Shown here: positions 12,101 to 26,965 of the stretch, one piece after another
How the letters are laid out: the number at the start of each line of letters is the position of its first letter
Numbering within the stretch: position 1 is the stretch's first letter
NCBI RefSeq assembly: GCF_000002075.1
Contig: NW_004797312.1
Location: 1,100,853-1,164,852 of the forward strand
Length of the DNA stretch: 64,000 nt
DNA from: Aplysia californica
Lineage: Eukaryota; Mollusca; Gastropoda; Aplysiida; Aplysiidae
Reading direction: 5' to 3'
Position numbers and translations under genes: made by a program
The notes under the pieces: generated by a model
The model's input: the letters and a program-made list of their open reading frames with translations, nothing else
What the model was told of the DNA's origin: nothing
Database searches by the model: none

Positions 12101-15100
12101 TCATCTTGATGGCTTTCTATGTAAAATGTGTTATTTAAATAGGCCATACATTAGGTGGGGATGTATTATATGAGGTTTAGTTGAGCTTAAAAAAAAAATC
12201 TTATTACTTCTAGAGTCTTCCAACCAAGTTAAACCATGGTTTTAGAGTAAGAAGCGTTTCAGTTTCTTCCACTGGAGAAATGATGGGTCGCTTTTCAATC
12301 TTGCTCGACTTTGAGCCAAGACCAAAATCAACAAACCAAACAACAATATGAGACCGTTTCTTTGTTGGTGATGCTGCTGTTGTTGCTCATAATGAATCAA
12401 CCTTACAAATAATCATGTGTTTGAGATGGCTGGGCCATGTCAAGAGAATGGACGACAACTGGATTCCGAAGCAATTTCTCTATGGAGAACTTGCCCAGGG
12501 AAAGAGACCAAGGGGAAGGTCAAAACAAGCACTGCGACAGAATCTGCACTTCAAACAGGAAAAATTAGCCATAAAAGAAGCTCCATGAAGACAATTCGTA
12601 TATGAAAATTCTTCTCTGCCCCAACCCCCCCCCCCCCCCCACCCTCTCTCCTCTCTCTCTCTCTTTCAGACTCCTCCCCTCTCTCTCTCTAAAAGCCCCT
12701 CCACCCTTCTCTCTCTCTCTCTTGTAGCTAGACAAGTAACCAATCCTTCTCACAATTTCCTTGAGAATGGAGGATCAAATAGTAGCTTTATAGTAAAAAC
12801 TTAACGACACACTTAATCTGTGGACAGGCCCATTACCTAATTAGAATTATGAAGAAATAAAGTGCGATGTTCAGTTTTGGATATAACAACAGTATCATTG
12901 TTAGATTCTAGATCTACAGTAGCATGTAGTACTAATTAGAACTTTTATCGTAGGCTTCCTATTAAATTGACTGCAGGTGTAGTCATTTCGAGTTGTTCGG
13001 TAACACTAACGTGTCACGATGACTGAGTTAGACGTAACGAAGCGTGTGGCGTCCCCGTCGGGTTGGAGAATTCTAAACAAACATTTAGTTCGTCGACACT
13101 TGGACGGTCAGAAATCCAAAACCGAGCGGTCTATCCGTATAACTCTGGTTTAGGACTTTAAATAATAAAATTTCGGTAATTTTGCTTTAAATACTTAAAA
13201 GTAGAGTCATGTATTCCAGTCTAGCGCTATAAAAGACGATAAATCCCCATAGGAGCCTTTGAATTCAGTTTTTTGTCTCTCCTGCAAAATTTACGAAATC
13301 GGAGTTGGACGGTTAGAATTCTCGGCCCACGATATAATATCCTGTATTTTTTTTTTTAATTACGCACATTTAGGGTTAAAACAGCCAATCTTCTTAGGAC
13401 AGGTAGACACACGCCCTTATTTGTTCATTTTTGTGGTTGTTTATGGGCTGTTCTAATTTTGATTCTGTTGTGAAACCTTTCTTTTTATGTTTTTACACCC
13501 ATCTAAAAATCTCTAGACTAGCTCTTGAAAATTGAAATAGATCTAGACCCAAAAATTTGCTCCTTCCCAGACCTCACAGAATGGCAGAATGAAAGTTGAC
13601 GCCGAACTCTCTCAATAAATAGGCAAACAATCAGGCGACCGGAAGCCGGAAACCGTTCGGAGAAATAAAGATCGGCACTATTTCTCCGAACGTTCGGAGA
13701 AATAGTCACTTCGAAAAAAATATTTGGTCACTTTTTGCAAAAAAGCAGTGTGGCTGACAAGGAAACAAGCATTGGTGATACTTCAAGCTGTGGCAAAAAG
13801 GTAAATATTTTACATTAATTTAATTTTTGTGTATCATTGTATGTTTCATACGATAATTTTCTGTAAACAACATTGATATCAATCAAAGTTGATTTACTTA
13901 TGCATTGGACTTCAAAGATCATTTAATTAAAGACTAAATTTCAAATATTAGCGACCTCTTGCCAATACTGGTGTATTGTTCGGGAAAACAAACAAAACAA
14001 TTTAACAAAAATTTATGTAAGTACCTCAGAACATGGGTCACACTGTACTACACTGGTGGATTTCAAAATCATACCAGAACAACAATTAAATGCGAATTGA
14101 AAGTAAAATTCACCTATTAAAAGAGACAGTAAGACAGTCAGCCTTATTCCCTGTCAAATTTAACTTTTGTTTTCATGTCCTTCCTCAGCAATTCGTCCAT
14201 CCAAAAGACAAAAAAAGCAGCGTGCAAAGATGACACAACATAAGTTGCATCTTACAGAGCCAAAGAGAATAGAAGAGTGGAGAGAATTTTTTAAAAATGT
14301 TAAAATGATAGAATCTGACAGGAAGGAATACAGAAAGTATGTCCTGAAGCGTCACAAAGCATCTGCTAAAGAAGAAGGAACATCGCGCCAACACCAACCA
14401 CGTTGAAGCTGCAACACCAGCCAGAAAAAGAGACAAGAACAAGCAGGCTTTGTCAAAGGCTGTGAATAAAGGCACCCTTTTCTTTCCTTGGATCACCATC
14501 AAAGAAAATGTCAACTTTTAGTGGTGTTACATATATGAAGTGCAGAAATGAAGAAGACTTCCACGATGGAAATGTAGATCAGCAGCTCAAGCCAAATGTA
14601 AATATACTTCTCACAAAATGAGATTGACACTATGAGGACCCCTGGCAAAATATAGAGATATATAGAAGTTTCTGGAGTCAAGAAAGTGTACTGAATGATA
14701 GGGGAACCTTGCAGAGAAGTTACAATGCATTCACCCGACAAATAAGATGTCCAATACAATGTGTACTCCTTAGAAGGATTTAAGAATGCAAGTGATCCAT
14801 CTCAAAGTGATGACTGTGTGGTCAGTATTGGGAACTGGGTGCTTGTGAGATGTGATGAGAAAAAATACCATAAAGAAGTGACAGAAAAGGGGACAACAGG
14901 GTTATGGTGAATGTCATGTCAAATTTTACTGGAAACTGGAAGTGGCCTGGAAAGAGCGGTGAAATTTACTGCGCTATGATTCATAAAATGTTTATAAAGG
15001 AGATCACTACACCAAAACCCATTTTTGGTCCCCTGGTCAGTTAAAATTTCAGCTTTAAACATCAATTTGTTCCATTGTGATATGTTTCAGTATGGTAATT

Positions 15101-16240
15101 TGCTTTGTTTTGCCTATTTCTATCATTACTTTGAAGATTTGCATGTTTTGTATGAATGTAACACACGTAACTTTAGATGTAACACACGTATCGACCCCAT
15201 TCTACGAGATTCAGGGACTTATTTCACAAGAACTGATATTACTGAGTTATTTTCTATCATCAACTTCACACGTTCATGGAAGCATTTGATTATAAGCTCT
15301 TTTTTTTAACTGTGTGGAAGAACTTCTGTATGTTTTGTGTTTCGTGTGTTACAATGTCACGAGAGGTGGCCATTCTGTCAAATGTGGTCATAACATATGC
15401 GTTTAACCAGGAATTGTTTTTGCATTCCAGTAAAGTACATGCTAGGAGAGTACACAGCCATAAAGATAACAGGATTACTTTATTCTATCATTGAAATAAA
15501 AAATTCTTCACTAAATGGTATTTTTGTCTTTGTCATGATATTTTTCTTTCTCATTTTTCGCCATGAGTTTTTTGTAAGAAGGCTGTAGTTATTCGCACAG
15601 GGTGTGTGAATACTATGGAATTGTATTCGCACAGGGTGTGTGAATACTGTGAAATTTTATTCGCACAGGGTGTGTGAATACTGTGTGAATACTATGAAAT
15701 GTTATTCGCACAGGGTGTGTGAATACTATGAAATTATATTCGCACACGGTGTGTGAATACTATGAAATTATATTCGCACAGGGTGTGTGAACACTACAAA
15801 ATATTACAGGCACAGGGCGTTTCAAAAGAAGGATGGAAATTATCTCATTTTTTCATCTTCGTTAGCGTAGGGACAAAGATCATAGATAACAAGATAGTTC
15901 GCTCCTCTTTTCGAAAAAGTGCGGACTGTGCATACAGACCCTACTTGGACTTGTGTGAAAAACAATAAAAGTGAAATTAACAGACTATTCTTCTTCTGGA
16001 GAAAGGAAAGAGCTTCAAAACAAAGACTCCAGCGCCATCTGAAGCAATGCGCTGACTTCTGCGAACACTGTACGGGCTGAGTGAACAATCTTGTTATCTA
16101 TCTTTAGTAGGGATAGATCTTATTCTAATTGTGCAATGCGATACAAAAAAACCCAACTGAAATTGGAATTCAAGTTGTGTATTGTTGTGTCAATGATAAT
16201 GACTCAAATCCCTTTTTTTCGTTTTTTGTTTTCTTTGTGC

Positions 16241-16297
<57 letters not shown>

Positions 16298-17844
16298 TGA
16301 GTGCATGCTTACTTCAACCCTAAATCTGAAACAAGTTATACTAGAGTCTAGATCTAGATCTAGTGTCCAGTATTTAAAGCCTTTGCCAAAAGATGGGATA
16401 CCCGGGTGTGACAAACGAGGTCTAAAATCAACGTAGGCTCGACCCTGTGCGAATAAAATTATTTCTTGTTCGCACACCCGGTGTGAATAATATTAATTCT
16501 TATGCCCACACCCGGTGTGAATAATCACTTCCTTGTACGAAAGGGACGATTTCTACCAGTTTTGATTTCAGAACTAGAGTTCTAGATCTACACCAAGAAA
16601 CCTTTCTGCTGAATATTTCATCTGGTGCTGAGTTGATTTCATCAATTTCATCTTTTTGCATTTTGGTGGACCGCTCATGATGGAATGGGCCTTCAGTGTT
16701 TGAAACTCCAAATGAAAACACTGAGCAGATAGAAGGCCTGATGTCACCAGATTCAACATACATGGCGCTGAACTGAAGGAAGGTGGAAGGAAGGAAGACT
16801 CTTCTTTTGACGGAAACAAAAAGACGGCGTATATCGGGCGATGTGTATTAAATATTTGAATCGAGTACGATTACCGAGTAATCTTTGATAGTGATAGTCA
16901 AAACTGATACCTGTCTAAGCATCGATCCAGATTTTCCGAGCTTGCAATACCCCTTCGTCCTCAGCATTTCTATGCCTTCACGTTTTGTTATTATTATTTG
17001 GGGGGGGGGACACATCACGACTTTTGGGAAACCGTCGTTTCGGGAAAGGTTCGGGAACGACGATGGCAATTCTGGAATTTCCTGAAAATTTCGGGAAGGC
17101 TGTCAAGCCTGTATCAGTGTTAAGTTGTGTTGTGTGCACCCAAACGCCAGCCCGTAGCTTTTGCTTTTTTGTAGGTGACTATAGTCAAAGTCCAGAAAGA
17201 AACACTGCGAGAGAATAAACCAAGATAGACAGATGCGTCTGCTATTGAATGCTTGCCAGTATAGTCCATTCAGTTTTTAGTGTTACCTGTAGACTTAGCA
17301 GGTCATATACTCGGTGTCCATTGGCAAGATCGGTTCGGTTCAGTCGTCGGGGCTAGCCAGAATTTTCTCCATGGAGGGGGAGAAGCTACCATCTTGGCAC
17401 AAACCGAACAAAACTGAATATGATCTTCAAGAACAAACATGTTTTTAAGTCCACGAGTCGGGCGATCAGTTTGAGGCAGGGGTCTATTTATAGTGTGCAC
17501 TGAAGCCGCCAGAAACATAATCGAACCGATCCTCCAATGGGCACCACCTATTACACATTTTAGCAAACGAAGAAAAAGGTTTCCTTTTGAAACTGGATCA
17601 CATTTAATAAAAAGAGTAGAAAAGTCGTACAGAAACAGAAACGACATTTGACCCCCAAGATGGAATTGTTACCTGACATTTTTGTTGACTGATGTTCGTA
17701 TTTAACTATGGATTCAAAATGTTCATGATCATATTACAACTGGATTTTACTGAAACCAAAGGCTTGTTGAAAATGGATATCTGACTCGACAATTTTGTTA
17801 AATGCATGGTTTATTGTTGTAAAAATGATGATGATCATCATAAC

Positions 17845-17879
<35 letters not shown>

Positions 17880-20800
17880 CAATAATAATAGTTTATATAC
17901 ATAGCACATATCACCACTAGAAAGTAGGCTCTATGTGCTTTACAATTTATTACTACCCTGAGGACATTCTGAAATATTCTGAGCTTCTTGAGTAACCATT
18001 TGGTGACATTTTCCAGCTCAAACATTGACACACTGAGAATAACTCTTACTGCCACAGGCCTGTAGCCTACCCATTTTCACCTGGGTGAACATTGACTAGA
18101 CTACTCGCTACCTCAGAATGACAAAGTTTTATCTGCTCAGTACCTAGCTTTGAGAAATTTGACCAAAAAAATAAATTTGCATTTCACAACATGTCAAGCT
18201 TTTTCTGATGCAATTCTTTGAATATCCTGAAAATGACACAGAATAATCGTACGATTTGGATAAAGCAGATAGAACATTTGGTTTTTGACCTCGTAGTCTC
18301 GGTAACTCAAAATGGCTAAAATTGTCAGATAGAACTTTATCATTCAAAGCTAGCATACTGACACCACTTTCTTCATGAACAGTTAAAAAAAAAAGAAAAG
18401 AGAAACCAGAGGAAAATAAAAGACCCACCTGTGACCAAGACAAGTCATCATTTTCCCTTTCACTAGGATTCTGTTCCTTTAGTAGCCACGGAGCATTTAT
18501 ATCCAGTCGCACAGGCCCCGGGGTTGGAGTGTCATCCCTCAAAATGCATTGGTTGTTGGGAAGCTGAGTTCTCAACACCTCTTGCAGCCTTTGGCTCATG
18601 CTTGGTTTTCCAGATGGCCGGCATCCCCTGCAAAGTCAGGCGGTTGAGGACAACAATATTAAGATTTAGATTTCCGACGTTTGGTTTGTTTGTCAGTACA
18701 GTATTAACTCATTATCTCCGAGGGGTGGGGGTTTATTGGATTTTGATCAAGAGTGTGTTCAAACATCTAATTAATCCAATGATAGTGCCGACAGTGGATT
18801 TGATTTTGATGGCAACAGGGAGACAACAAATGCCAGTACCCGTACCACAAGCTCATGGCTCGGTGTAGATTCAAACATCACAGCTATTGGAAAAAAACAT
18901 TATACACGGTGGAATCCTGTTATAAAAAGAGGGAGGGGACCGGTGCCAAATGTCCGTTATAGCAGAATTCTCGCTATAAGTATAAGGGATCCAGTAATAA
19001 TTTCAAGGGAAACTATAAAGTAGGCCTAATCTATGAGTTTGAAGTTCTGTTTATTTCCTTTTACTATCTCCCTGGTGATGATTTTGTTTCAACATGACCT
19101 CTAGGTCTTACTCTTACTTGATCAAAAATCGAATCAGTTTTCTTTCTCTAGCGCTAGCGATGTTGACTGGCAGCTCTGCGTTGGCGATCAGAAAGAAGGG
19201 CTCTGGACTAACTCGCCCGCTGTTTTCCCCAACCCCACCACACCCTGAGATCAAACACCTTGGACACATCGCAACCTCTGCCCTGCTCCGTCTTTTCAAC
19301 CTATCATGGGAAATGGCCATTGTCCCAAACAGCTGGCGACGTGCCAAAATCATACCGATACCCAAGAAGAATAAGCCTGCAGGAAGGATTGGGTCCTACC
19401 GCCCCATCAGTCTCACCAGCTGCCTTGCTAAGCTGATGGAGACCCTCGTCAAGACCTGCCTGATGTACTTTCTGGAGAGCAACAACTTGCTGAGCAACAA
19501 CCAATCGGGCTTCCGAAAGTTACGGTCTACTGAAGACCAAGTCCTGTGCCTAACACAACATATCTCCGATGGATTCCAGGCTCATCCCAAAATGAAATGA
19601 ACTGTGCTAGCCCTCGTAGACTTCTCGCGTGCCTTCGACAAGGTATGGCGCACAAGGTTAATGGAGAAGATGATTGAGAAATCTACTCCCTGCCGCATCA
19701 CCCAATGGATAGGTTCGTTCCTCAGAGACAGATATGCCTGCGTCGAGCACAGCAACGCAATAAGCAGGCTTCGCTGTTTCGAGCAGGGAGTCCCCAAAGG
19801 CAGCGTCCTGTCCCTCACACTGTTCCTTGTCTTCATTGATGATATTGAAGCAGGCCTGCCTGAAGCCGTGAAGACGGGACTCTATGCTGATGACTATACA
19901 ATATATGCCACCAACGAAGACATAAATCAGGCTGAAAACAGTGTCCAAAGAGCCATAAACTTACTTGAGCAGTGGGCAAAGCAAAACAAGATGGAGATCA
20001 GTACGGAGAAAACAGAGTGCACCCTCTTCACCACCAGCACTCACGAGGTCAAGCGAAAAACAGCACTCTCACTTCTCACTCAAAGGCTCCCCCATCACCT
20101 TCAACTCCAACCCCACCTTACTTGGGTTCACACTTGATCGTACTCTATCCTCCAACGCCCACATCCAAAACCTTGAGCTAAAACTGTCAAGCAGACTTCG
20201 ACCATTGAAAGCCCTTACAGGCAGCACCTGGGGTGCCTCAAAGGAATGCATAAAACCTATATATTATGCTACTTGTAGGTCAAATATCGACTATTGTGCC
20301 CCTGCCTACATGCCTCTTGCCAAACCCTCCAACCTGCAGAAACTGGAAAGAAAGCAGAATGAAGCAGCAAGAATCGTCACAGGCTGCTCAAATGATACTC
20401 GTGTGGACAGCCTCCTCATCGAAGCAGACATTTTACCACTAAAGCATAGAGCTGATGCCTTGACTGCCATCTCATTCGAGAATTCCATGCGTCTGCCTGC
20501 AACGAACCAACGCAGAGCCTCCGCAACAAAATCAGTGCCCACGCGGACAGGCAAGTCGAACTGGAGAAAGCATGCCCAGAACCTCGTAGCCGAAACTGAA
20601 CTGGATACGTACCCATGTGAGGAGCTGGTTGTTTTACCCCCCACACAACCGTGGAAGGCTGCATCATACAACGTGACTTTTAGCACCGATCTTGTCGTCG
20701 ACTGCAAGCGTGCTAAAGAACCAGCTGTCGGGAAAGCAGCAGCAGAGACTACACTTCGTTTGCTCCCCCTGCCCAATGTAGAAGTCTGGACTGACGGTTC

Positions 20801-23800
20801 AGCTAAGCACGGTACTGAGTATGGAGGAAGTGGAATACTGATCAAGACCGGTGATATCGAACTCGACCAACGCGTACCTGCGGGCCGGTATTGTTCCAGC
20901 TACAGGGCCGAGCTTGTAGCTCTCGACACAGCGCTTGACATGCTTGTGGCACTACATACAGCAGGCAGCCTTCCGAACAGTGTACGCATCCATGTATACA
21001 CTGATTCTAGGTCAGCAGTCATGCGCCTCTCATACGGCCCTACCAACCAATCGGAAAAAGTGGCCTGCTCAATCTGTCAACATCTGCACACCCTGTGTCA
21101 ACGCTCTGAATGTTCCATCCACTTACAGTGGATTCCAGGCCACGCTGGACTGGCTGGGAACGAGGAAGTTGACAGCATCGCCAAAGAAGCAACAGCGCTT
21201 ACCCAGATTGACATGCCAATCAATTTCTCGACAGCTAAAGCCGTCATCCACTGATCGACCCGCGCAAAGTGGAAAAGAGAGGCGAAACCCAAACTGCCGT
21301 TTGCCCAGCCGCCGTCATACCAGCTTGAGGCCTCGCTCAGACGACAGGACCGCCGGCTTCTCTCCCAAACGAGAACTGGTGGAAAATCGCCCAAGCTGAG
21401 ATCATATCTCCACAAAATTGTGCCAGCGGACAACCCAGATCCGTTCTGTCGAGCCTGCAAGGAGGATGTCGAAACTATGGACCATGTGTTCCTGAGATGT
21501 CCCGCCAGCTATCGTGCTAGAACCCGTCTGCTGGGACATTTCAGTAACCCACTTTCAGCATTTTTTAAGGACCCCCGGGCAAGTGCTGAGTTCCTGCGTG
21601 CTGTCAGCATCGCTGACCGTTTATGAAGCCACAGCGCCAGAAGAGAGAGAGAGAGAGACCCTGTGGTACATTCCGTCTGCTTGCGCACATCACACATTTG
21701 CTCCATCCATCACATTGCTGTGACCTCTCCATTCCGACATAGGAGAAGTGAGAGGCATGGTAGGCCTTGATAATCTAAACTAGGCTTACGCTGGCCTATC
21801 ACGCGATGCGTTCTGCTTGTCTGCGCATGCCACACCCTCCCTACTCAGTCGCTCCGGCCTTCATTGTTGACACACTTGGGCTCTCCCATTCTTTGTTTCG
21901 CAAGATCACCAACAACTTTCTCAACCTGCGATGTTTTACATTATGTATAATTGGCCTATGCAATATGCATAGCAGCAGCAATATTCCGCAAGAACCGACT
22001 CGCATGTTTGTCTGATAGCGCTATAGCAGTATTTTATTTACAAAGGTAAAGAAGAGAAAAAAACGGGGTTTTCGAATAGTGTCTTTATAACAGACTTTTT
22101 GTTTTTTTCCGGACTCGTTATAAGTGGACTCCACTGTACACACATTGAGACAAATGCTTACACAATCACAAGATACTACATTCAATTCTGAATGAGCAGC
22201 ATAAAAAAGTTATGTTGAAAGATGAAGCAGTATTTTTTTTACTGTAATCTTTTATCCAGGTTCTCCTCAACACCAAACCGGTTCACTCAGAAATTGCTCA
22301 GAAAAGCAGGGAAGTGGATAGGTTTTCTGGTGCTTCCAGGGGACAAAGCAGAAAAGGAAAATTACTCATAGGCCCCCAGTAGGGTCTAGGGACAGCATCC
22401 TGGTGAGGGCTTAGTGAGCGAACCCCCCCCCCCCCCCCCAAAAAAAAAGAAAAAAATTAAAAAGTTGAAGATAAGAGCTTTTAGACAATAGAAAATGGCA
22501 TTTGGGAGCCTATTTGAAGAGAGCACCAACAACCCATGACACCTACGTTTTCACCAAGATTATGTTTTGTTTAATTTCTTCATCTCCACATCTAACCCTT
22601 TCTTACAATGTTCAAAAGCAAGTTCCCCTTGCCATTGACACTGTAATTCAATTTGCTTTCACACCATTGACAATAGGCAAACCCCGTTACACCAGTTAAC
22701 AGTGCATTGAGTTCGTTTTGGCTTTCACTGTAATTGAATCATCAAACTTTCTTAACACCTGAAAGACATAATAAAATTAAAAGTATGTTATGTTTTTCAG
22801 AGTAAGTCCCAAATTGCAGCGTCTTTTCCAAGGGGTTTTTTCTTCTTCAAAAAATTTCTGTAGAGTTTTCAAATGTGAATACCAACGGAGAAAATTCCAA
22901 AGATTTTTAAAAAATTCAGTATCTATATCAGCTCTCCAAAATTTGGGATATTTAATTTTTTAAAAAGCAGCCACCAGGTGTTTTGCACATATAACCATAG
23001 TTACTGCAACATCTGTGAATAAAGTGAAGATTCCCCTAGTACCTTGTAACGGGGAGCCATGGGTGCAGCCCTGAGATAAGAGACAGCAAGATTATATGTT
23101 GCAGAAATTTACAAAAACAACAACCAGGGGCTCTAGTGGTCTAGGGGTAAAGTGTTCACCTATCATTCAATAGGTCCCGGGTTTGAAACCTGACAGCCAT
23201 GGAAAACTTTCTTCTCTAAAATGTTTTCCTTTCACCTCCTTTCACGCTCTCTAACCTTGTTCTATCGTCTGCTTTCGTCTCCACTTCCTGCTCCCCCCCC
23301 CCCCCTACTTCCTCTGGGCTCCTGACTCTTTCTGCAGACTTTCTACAGCTACTCCTAGGCTCCTTCTTACTGCTGTCTTTCAGCCATATCCCTGATTTTA
23401 AGGTAGGTAAGATCTAACAGTAACACCTAGTCTTCTCAGATAAGGACGAAAAATATTGGAGGGCCCATGTGCAAGTTGCCATTATTAAAGATCCCATGGT
23501 GATCCTAAAATCTTTAAGAGTCCTGCGCGCTCATATGATCTTAAGCAGTTGCGAGCTCTGTACAACACTTACCAAAACAAAACAAAAAAACAACACCCCC
23601 ACAACACCAACAAAGGTCAATCTTTTCAGGAGACCAAGCAGATTAGAAAGCCCATACATTGCAAAATTTACAACAACAACAACAAAGGCTGACCTTTTCA
23701 AGTACACCTCGATGCGCTTTTGAGTCTTGAAAAAGCAGAAATAAAAGTCACAGTTCTGCAGCCTGGCATGAGCAACAAACTGCCCCACCATGTGCAGCTC

Positions 23801-26749
23801 CTGATACTCCTCCCAGCGACTCACATCCGACAGAAACCAGTAAAAGCACGACGTCGGAACGTCCCCTGTGACAAAAAAGAAAGAGGAAATGGTCTCGGTT
23901 ACTTACTTGGTTACTTAACAGGTATCATCGCAGGCGGCACAGTCAAAGGAAATGGGTCATATGATTGAATGAAGCCTGGTACTGGTTAAGTCTTTACTTT
24001 CTACTCCTCTCTCCAGATTCTTTTTCTCTCCCCAGACTCCTTCATTTCCATATCAACAAGAACATTAGGCACTTCTCTGTCGTACACATGAGACCTGAGT
24101 TCGATTCCCAAGTTGGGAGAACATTTTTATCGAGTAACGTGGGTCTTTCTGCAGGGATGTTGTATCCCTCTCAGCCAGGGTTGGCCCTGACAGGCAAGGT
24201 CTGAAAACTGCCTCTTAAATGATCTAAATTGTGTCAATGGAGGCGTAAAAAACACTTAATTAAAAAAAAATTTTTTAAATATTTTTCCCCCCAACTTCCA
24301 TATCACAAACCAAATGCTTTTTGTATCCTCAGGACCCTGTTGGTGCAAACCACCATCACAGAAATGATTATTCCTGAATACGAATCCACACTGTGCTTGT
24401 GGCTAAATCTCCATAGAGAGGAAAGTAAAGTTAGACGGTTAGCGAGACGTACATGTAAAATCTTTTAGGCAACCAGGAAAACAAAATATTGCCAATTTGC
24501 GTGATGTCTGTGGTACAGCAAAAAGTTAAAAATTAGACATTTTTGGGACGTACCAGGTACGTGATATGGCAACAACAGGGTTAAAGGTAGTTTTACACCA
24601 GTCAGCCAGCGAACATCAAGAAGTCATTACTATGACATCAAAATATCTGGAGCACACTTTGACCACACCTGTGTTTCATTCTGAATGGGGCAGATACTTT
24701 TTCTTTCTTTACAAATAAGGTTTTATTTTCTAAAAAAAACCAACAAAACCTCCATGTAAAAGTTGTCTTCTCGTTGGTACCATATGTTTGTTCCTTCACT
24801 TGGTGATTTTGGTTTTGCATGGTTTGTATTATATAACAGATAGACAGATAGGCCAACAACTTGTGATGCTATGAAAATCTACATGATTCAAAGATGTGAT
24901 TATAGATGTCTGATCTAGGCCCACATCAATAAACATGTCTTACCATCACATAAACTGCCATATTTTGCCACACCACAAGTAGTACATAAACTGAGCTAAA
25001 GATGCCCCAAAACTGTCTCTATCCACGTCTACCGGCAGAACCTCACCAAGCATTCTATCAACACCTGATCTCTCTGGTAAGGCATAAAGCGATGCGAGTT
25101 AGAATTTTGATCTCGGGACATGCATGAAAGGCAGTCAAAAATAATATCAACTAAGGTAGTGGAGCACCAGCTGTTAGACTTCGAAATTTACCTCTTAACC
25201 CTCGTAGCGCTCCAGGCGACAAAATTCGCCTCCCCTCTCTCACTCCGCTGAGCGCGCGAGGCGACAATAATCGCCAACGGGCGGGCCAGCTCCCAAGCGC
25301 GCGAGGCGACTATTGTCGATTTAGGGGAACACCTTATTTTTGGAGCAAATAGCGTCACCTTTAGATGCTATTATTAGTTCTGTAATGGAAAATTTTACTC
25401 TAGAANNNNNNNNNNNNNNNNNNNNNNNNNNNNNNNNNNNNNNNNNNNNNNNNNNNNNNNNNNNNNNNNNNNNNNNNNNNNNNNNNNNNNNNNNNNNNNN
25501 NNNNNNNNNNNNNNNNNNNNNNNNNNNNNNNNNNNNNNNNNNNNNNNNNNNNNNNNNNNNNNNNNNNNNNNNNNNNNNNNNNTCTTTTCTGAATTTATAA
25601 ATTGTCTAGGGTTTTGGTGAATGTATGCGTGCATACTGTCAAGATACAAAATGAAACAATAACATTCCCCGCGTGGGCCTCAAACAACCCGGCCAGCGCT
25701 CCGGGGCAGGTCACAAACGGTCAAGGCTAAGCGAGCCCGGCACGGAGTACGCTCAGCGCTTCCGGTAAGCGCTACGAGGGTTAACATCTACAGAAATGTT
25801 TGCTATCTTATACAAACTCACTTGTAAACTCAAATGTCCAATGCCTCTCATAACCACACTCCTCCGGAGAAAAAGACACATCTTCCAAAAAGACGGGAAA
25901 TAGCATAGAACCACAGTCAGAAAAGCCTGAGTCCTCGTAGGGAGAGTTGATTGGGTAAATAAGTCCCAGGTCCTCCATTGAGGTCAGCAGCCTCTCGGAA
26001 AAGGCAACAACAGCGCCCAGGAACTCTTGCATCTGCGTCCTGACAGAAGAGACGAGACCGCAAGGCATAAAATTAAAAATTTTAAACATCTCCTGCTGGA
26101 AGAATACTACCGTTCAGGCGTCAATTTAGTCATTCAACACCAATAAATCTGACTAACTTTACTGCTGTTCAAACAGTACATACACACAGACACAAACACT
26201 TTCCAAATGTATAGACAGTCATGGAAACCATCGGCTCAAAAGGAAGTAAATCACTCTCATACTTGAATTCATATATTTACATAAGGTGGCGTCCAAAGGA
26301 AACTTGAAAATGTAATCACCGAATCATCGTGTTAAAGTTAAAGCCTTGCACTACCCACCCAAGCAGCATACATACCAATAAGTTCAATAAATTCTCTACC
26401 ATCTGATACATTAATTCATCTATGTTCAGACATGCCCAAGATATGGTCACTCAAAAGTGTCTTTAAAAAATCAGGCTTGGCAAAATTGTGTCCAATCAAA
26501 AAAACATAAAATTGTCTTCATGTGTGTATTGAGGAGCATCAATAATAAGAGAATGGATATATAATTTTTATGGCAAATCCAAAGAATGGAGAATTTTCTC
26601 TCTGCAATAAATAATATTTTATTACAATAGTTTCAAACAAAACAGAAAACAGAGCAATCCCAAAAAACCATGCAAAACTTGGACTTCGCATTAAATGTGC
26701 TCCTTGTTATTTTGCTTAGGAGCCATTGGTTTTTGTGTATACACACACA

Positions 26750-26800
<51 letters not shown>

Positions 26801-26803
26801 GAG

Positions 26804-26866
<63 letters not shown>

Positions 26867-26934
26867 CAGAGAAAAAGAGAGAGAGAGGAGAGAGAGAGAG
26901 GAGGGGGGGGGGGCAGGCAGGCAGGCAGGCAGGC

Positions 26935-26965
<31 letters not shown>

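Larger units (their letters stand above)
9622..13333. mobile_element. DNA transposon fossil with inverted ends
   Basis: Ends pair as inverted repeats: GGCGGAGAATTCAAACCGTC at the left and the complement of GGCCGAGAATTCTAACCGTC at the right, each followed by (T/C)AACTCCGA. Further copies of ATTCTAACCGT lie at 9757 and 9797, and of GGACGGT at 13100. A decayed transposase lies inside. No convincing target duplication found. Confidence 0.6.
15581..16532 (+). mobile_element. Mutator-like MITE, palindrome type ii
   Basis: Begins GGCTGTAGTTATTCGCACAG and ends GTGTGAATAATCACTTCC. Flanked by ttgtaagaa (15572-15580) and ttgtacgaa (16533-16541), a 9-bp target duplication with one mismatch. The left end carries about six tandem copies of a 35-40 base unit around TATTCGCACAGGGTGTGTGA; the right end has two TTCRCACCCGGTGTGAATA-like units. 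No coding capacity. Confidence 0.72.

Noticed and set aside
15591-15800. A CRISPR-like array
   Set aside because: Units are palindromic with short non-unique spacers, lie at a MITE end and occur in a eukaryotic genome.
19094-19247. N-terminus of the LINE protein
   Set aside because: This stretch aligns with the pogo-like MITE copy at 62656-61869; the open frame crosses the LINE boundary by chance.
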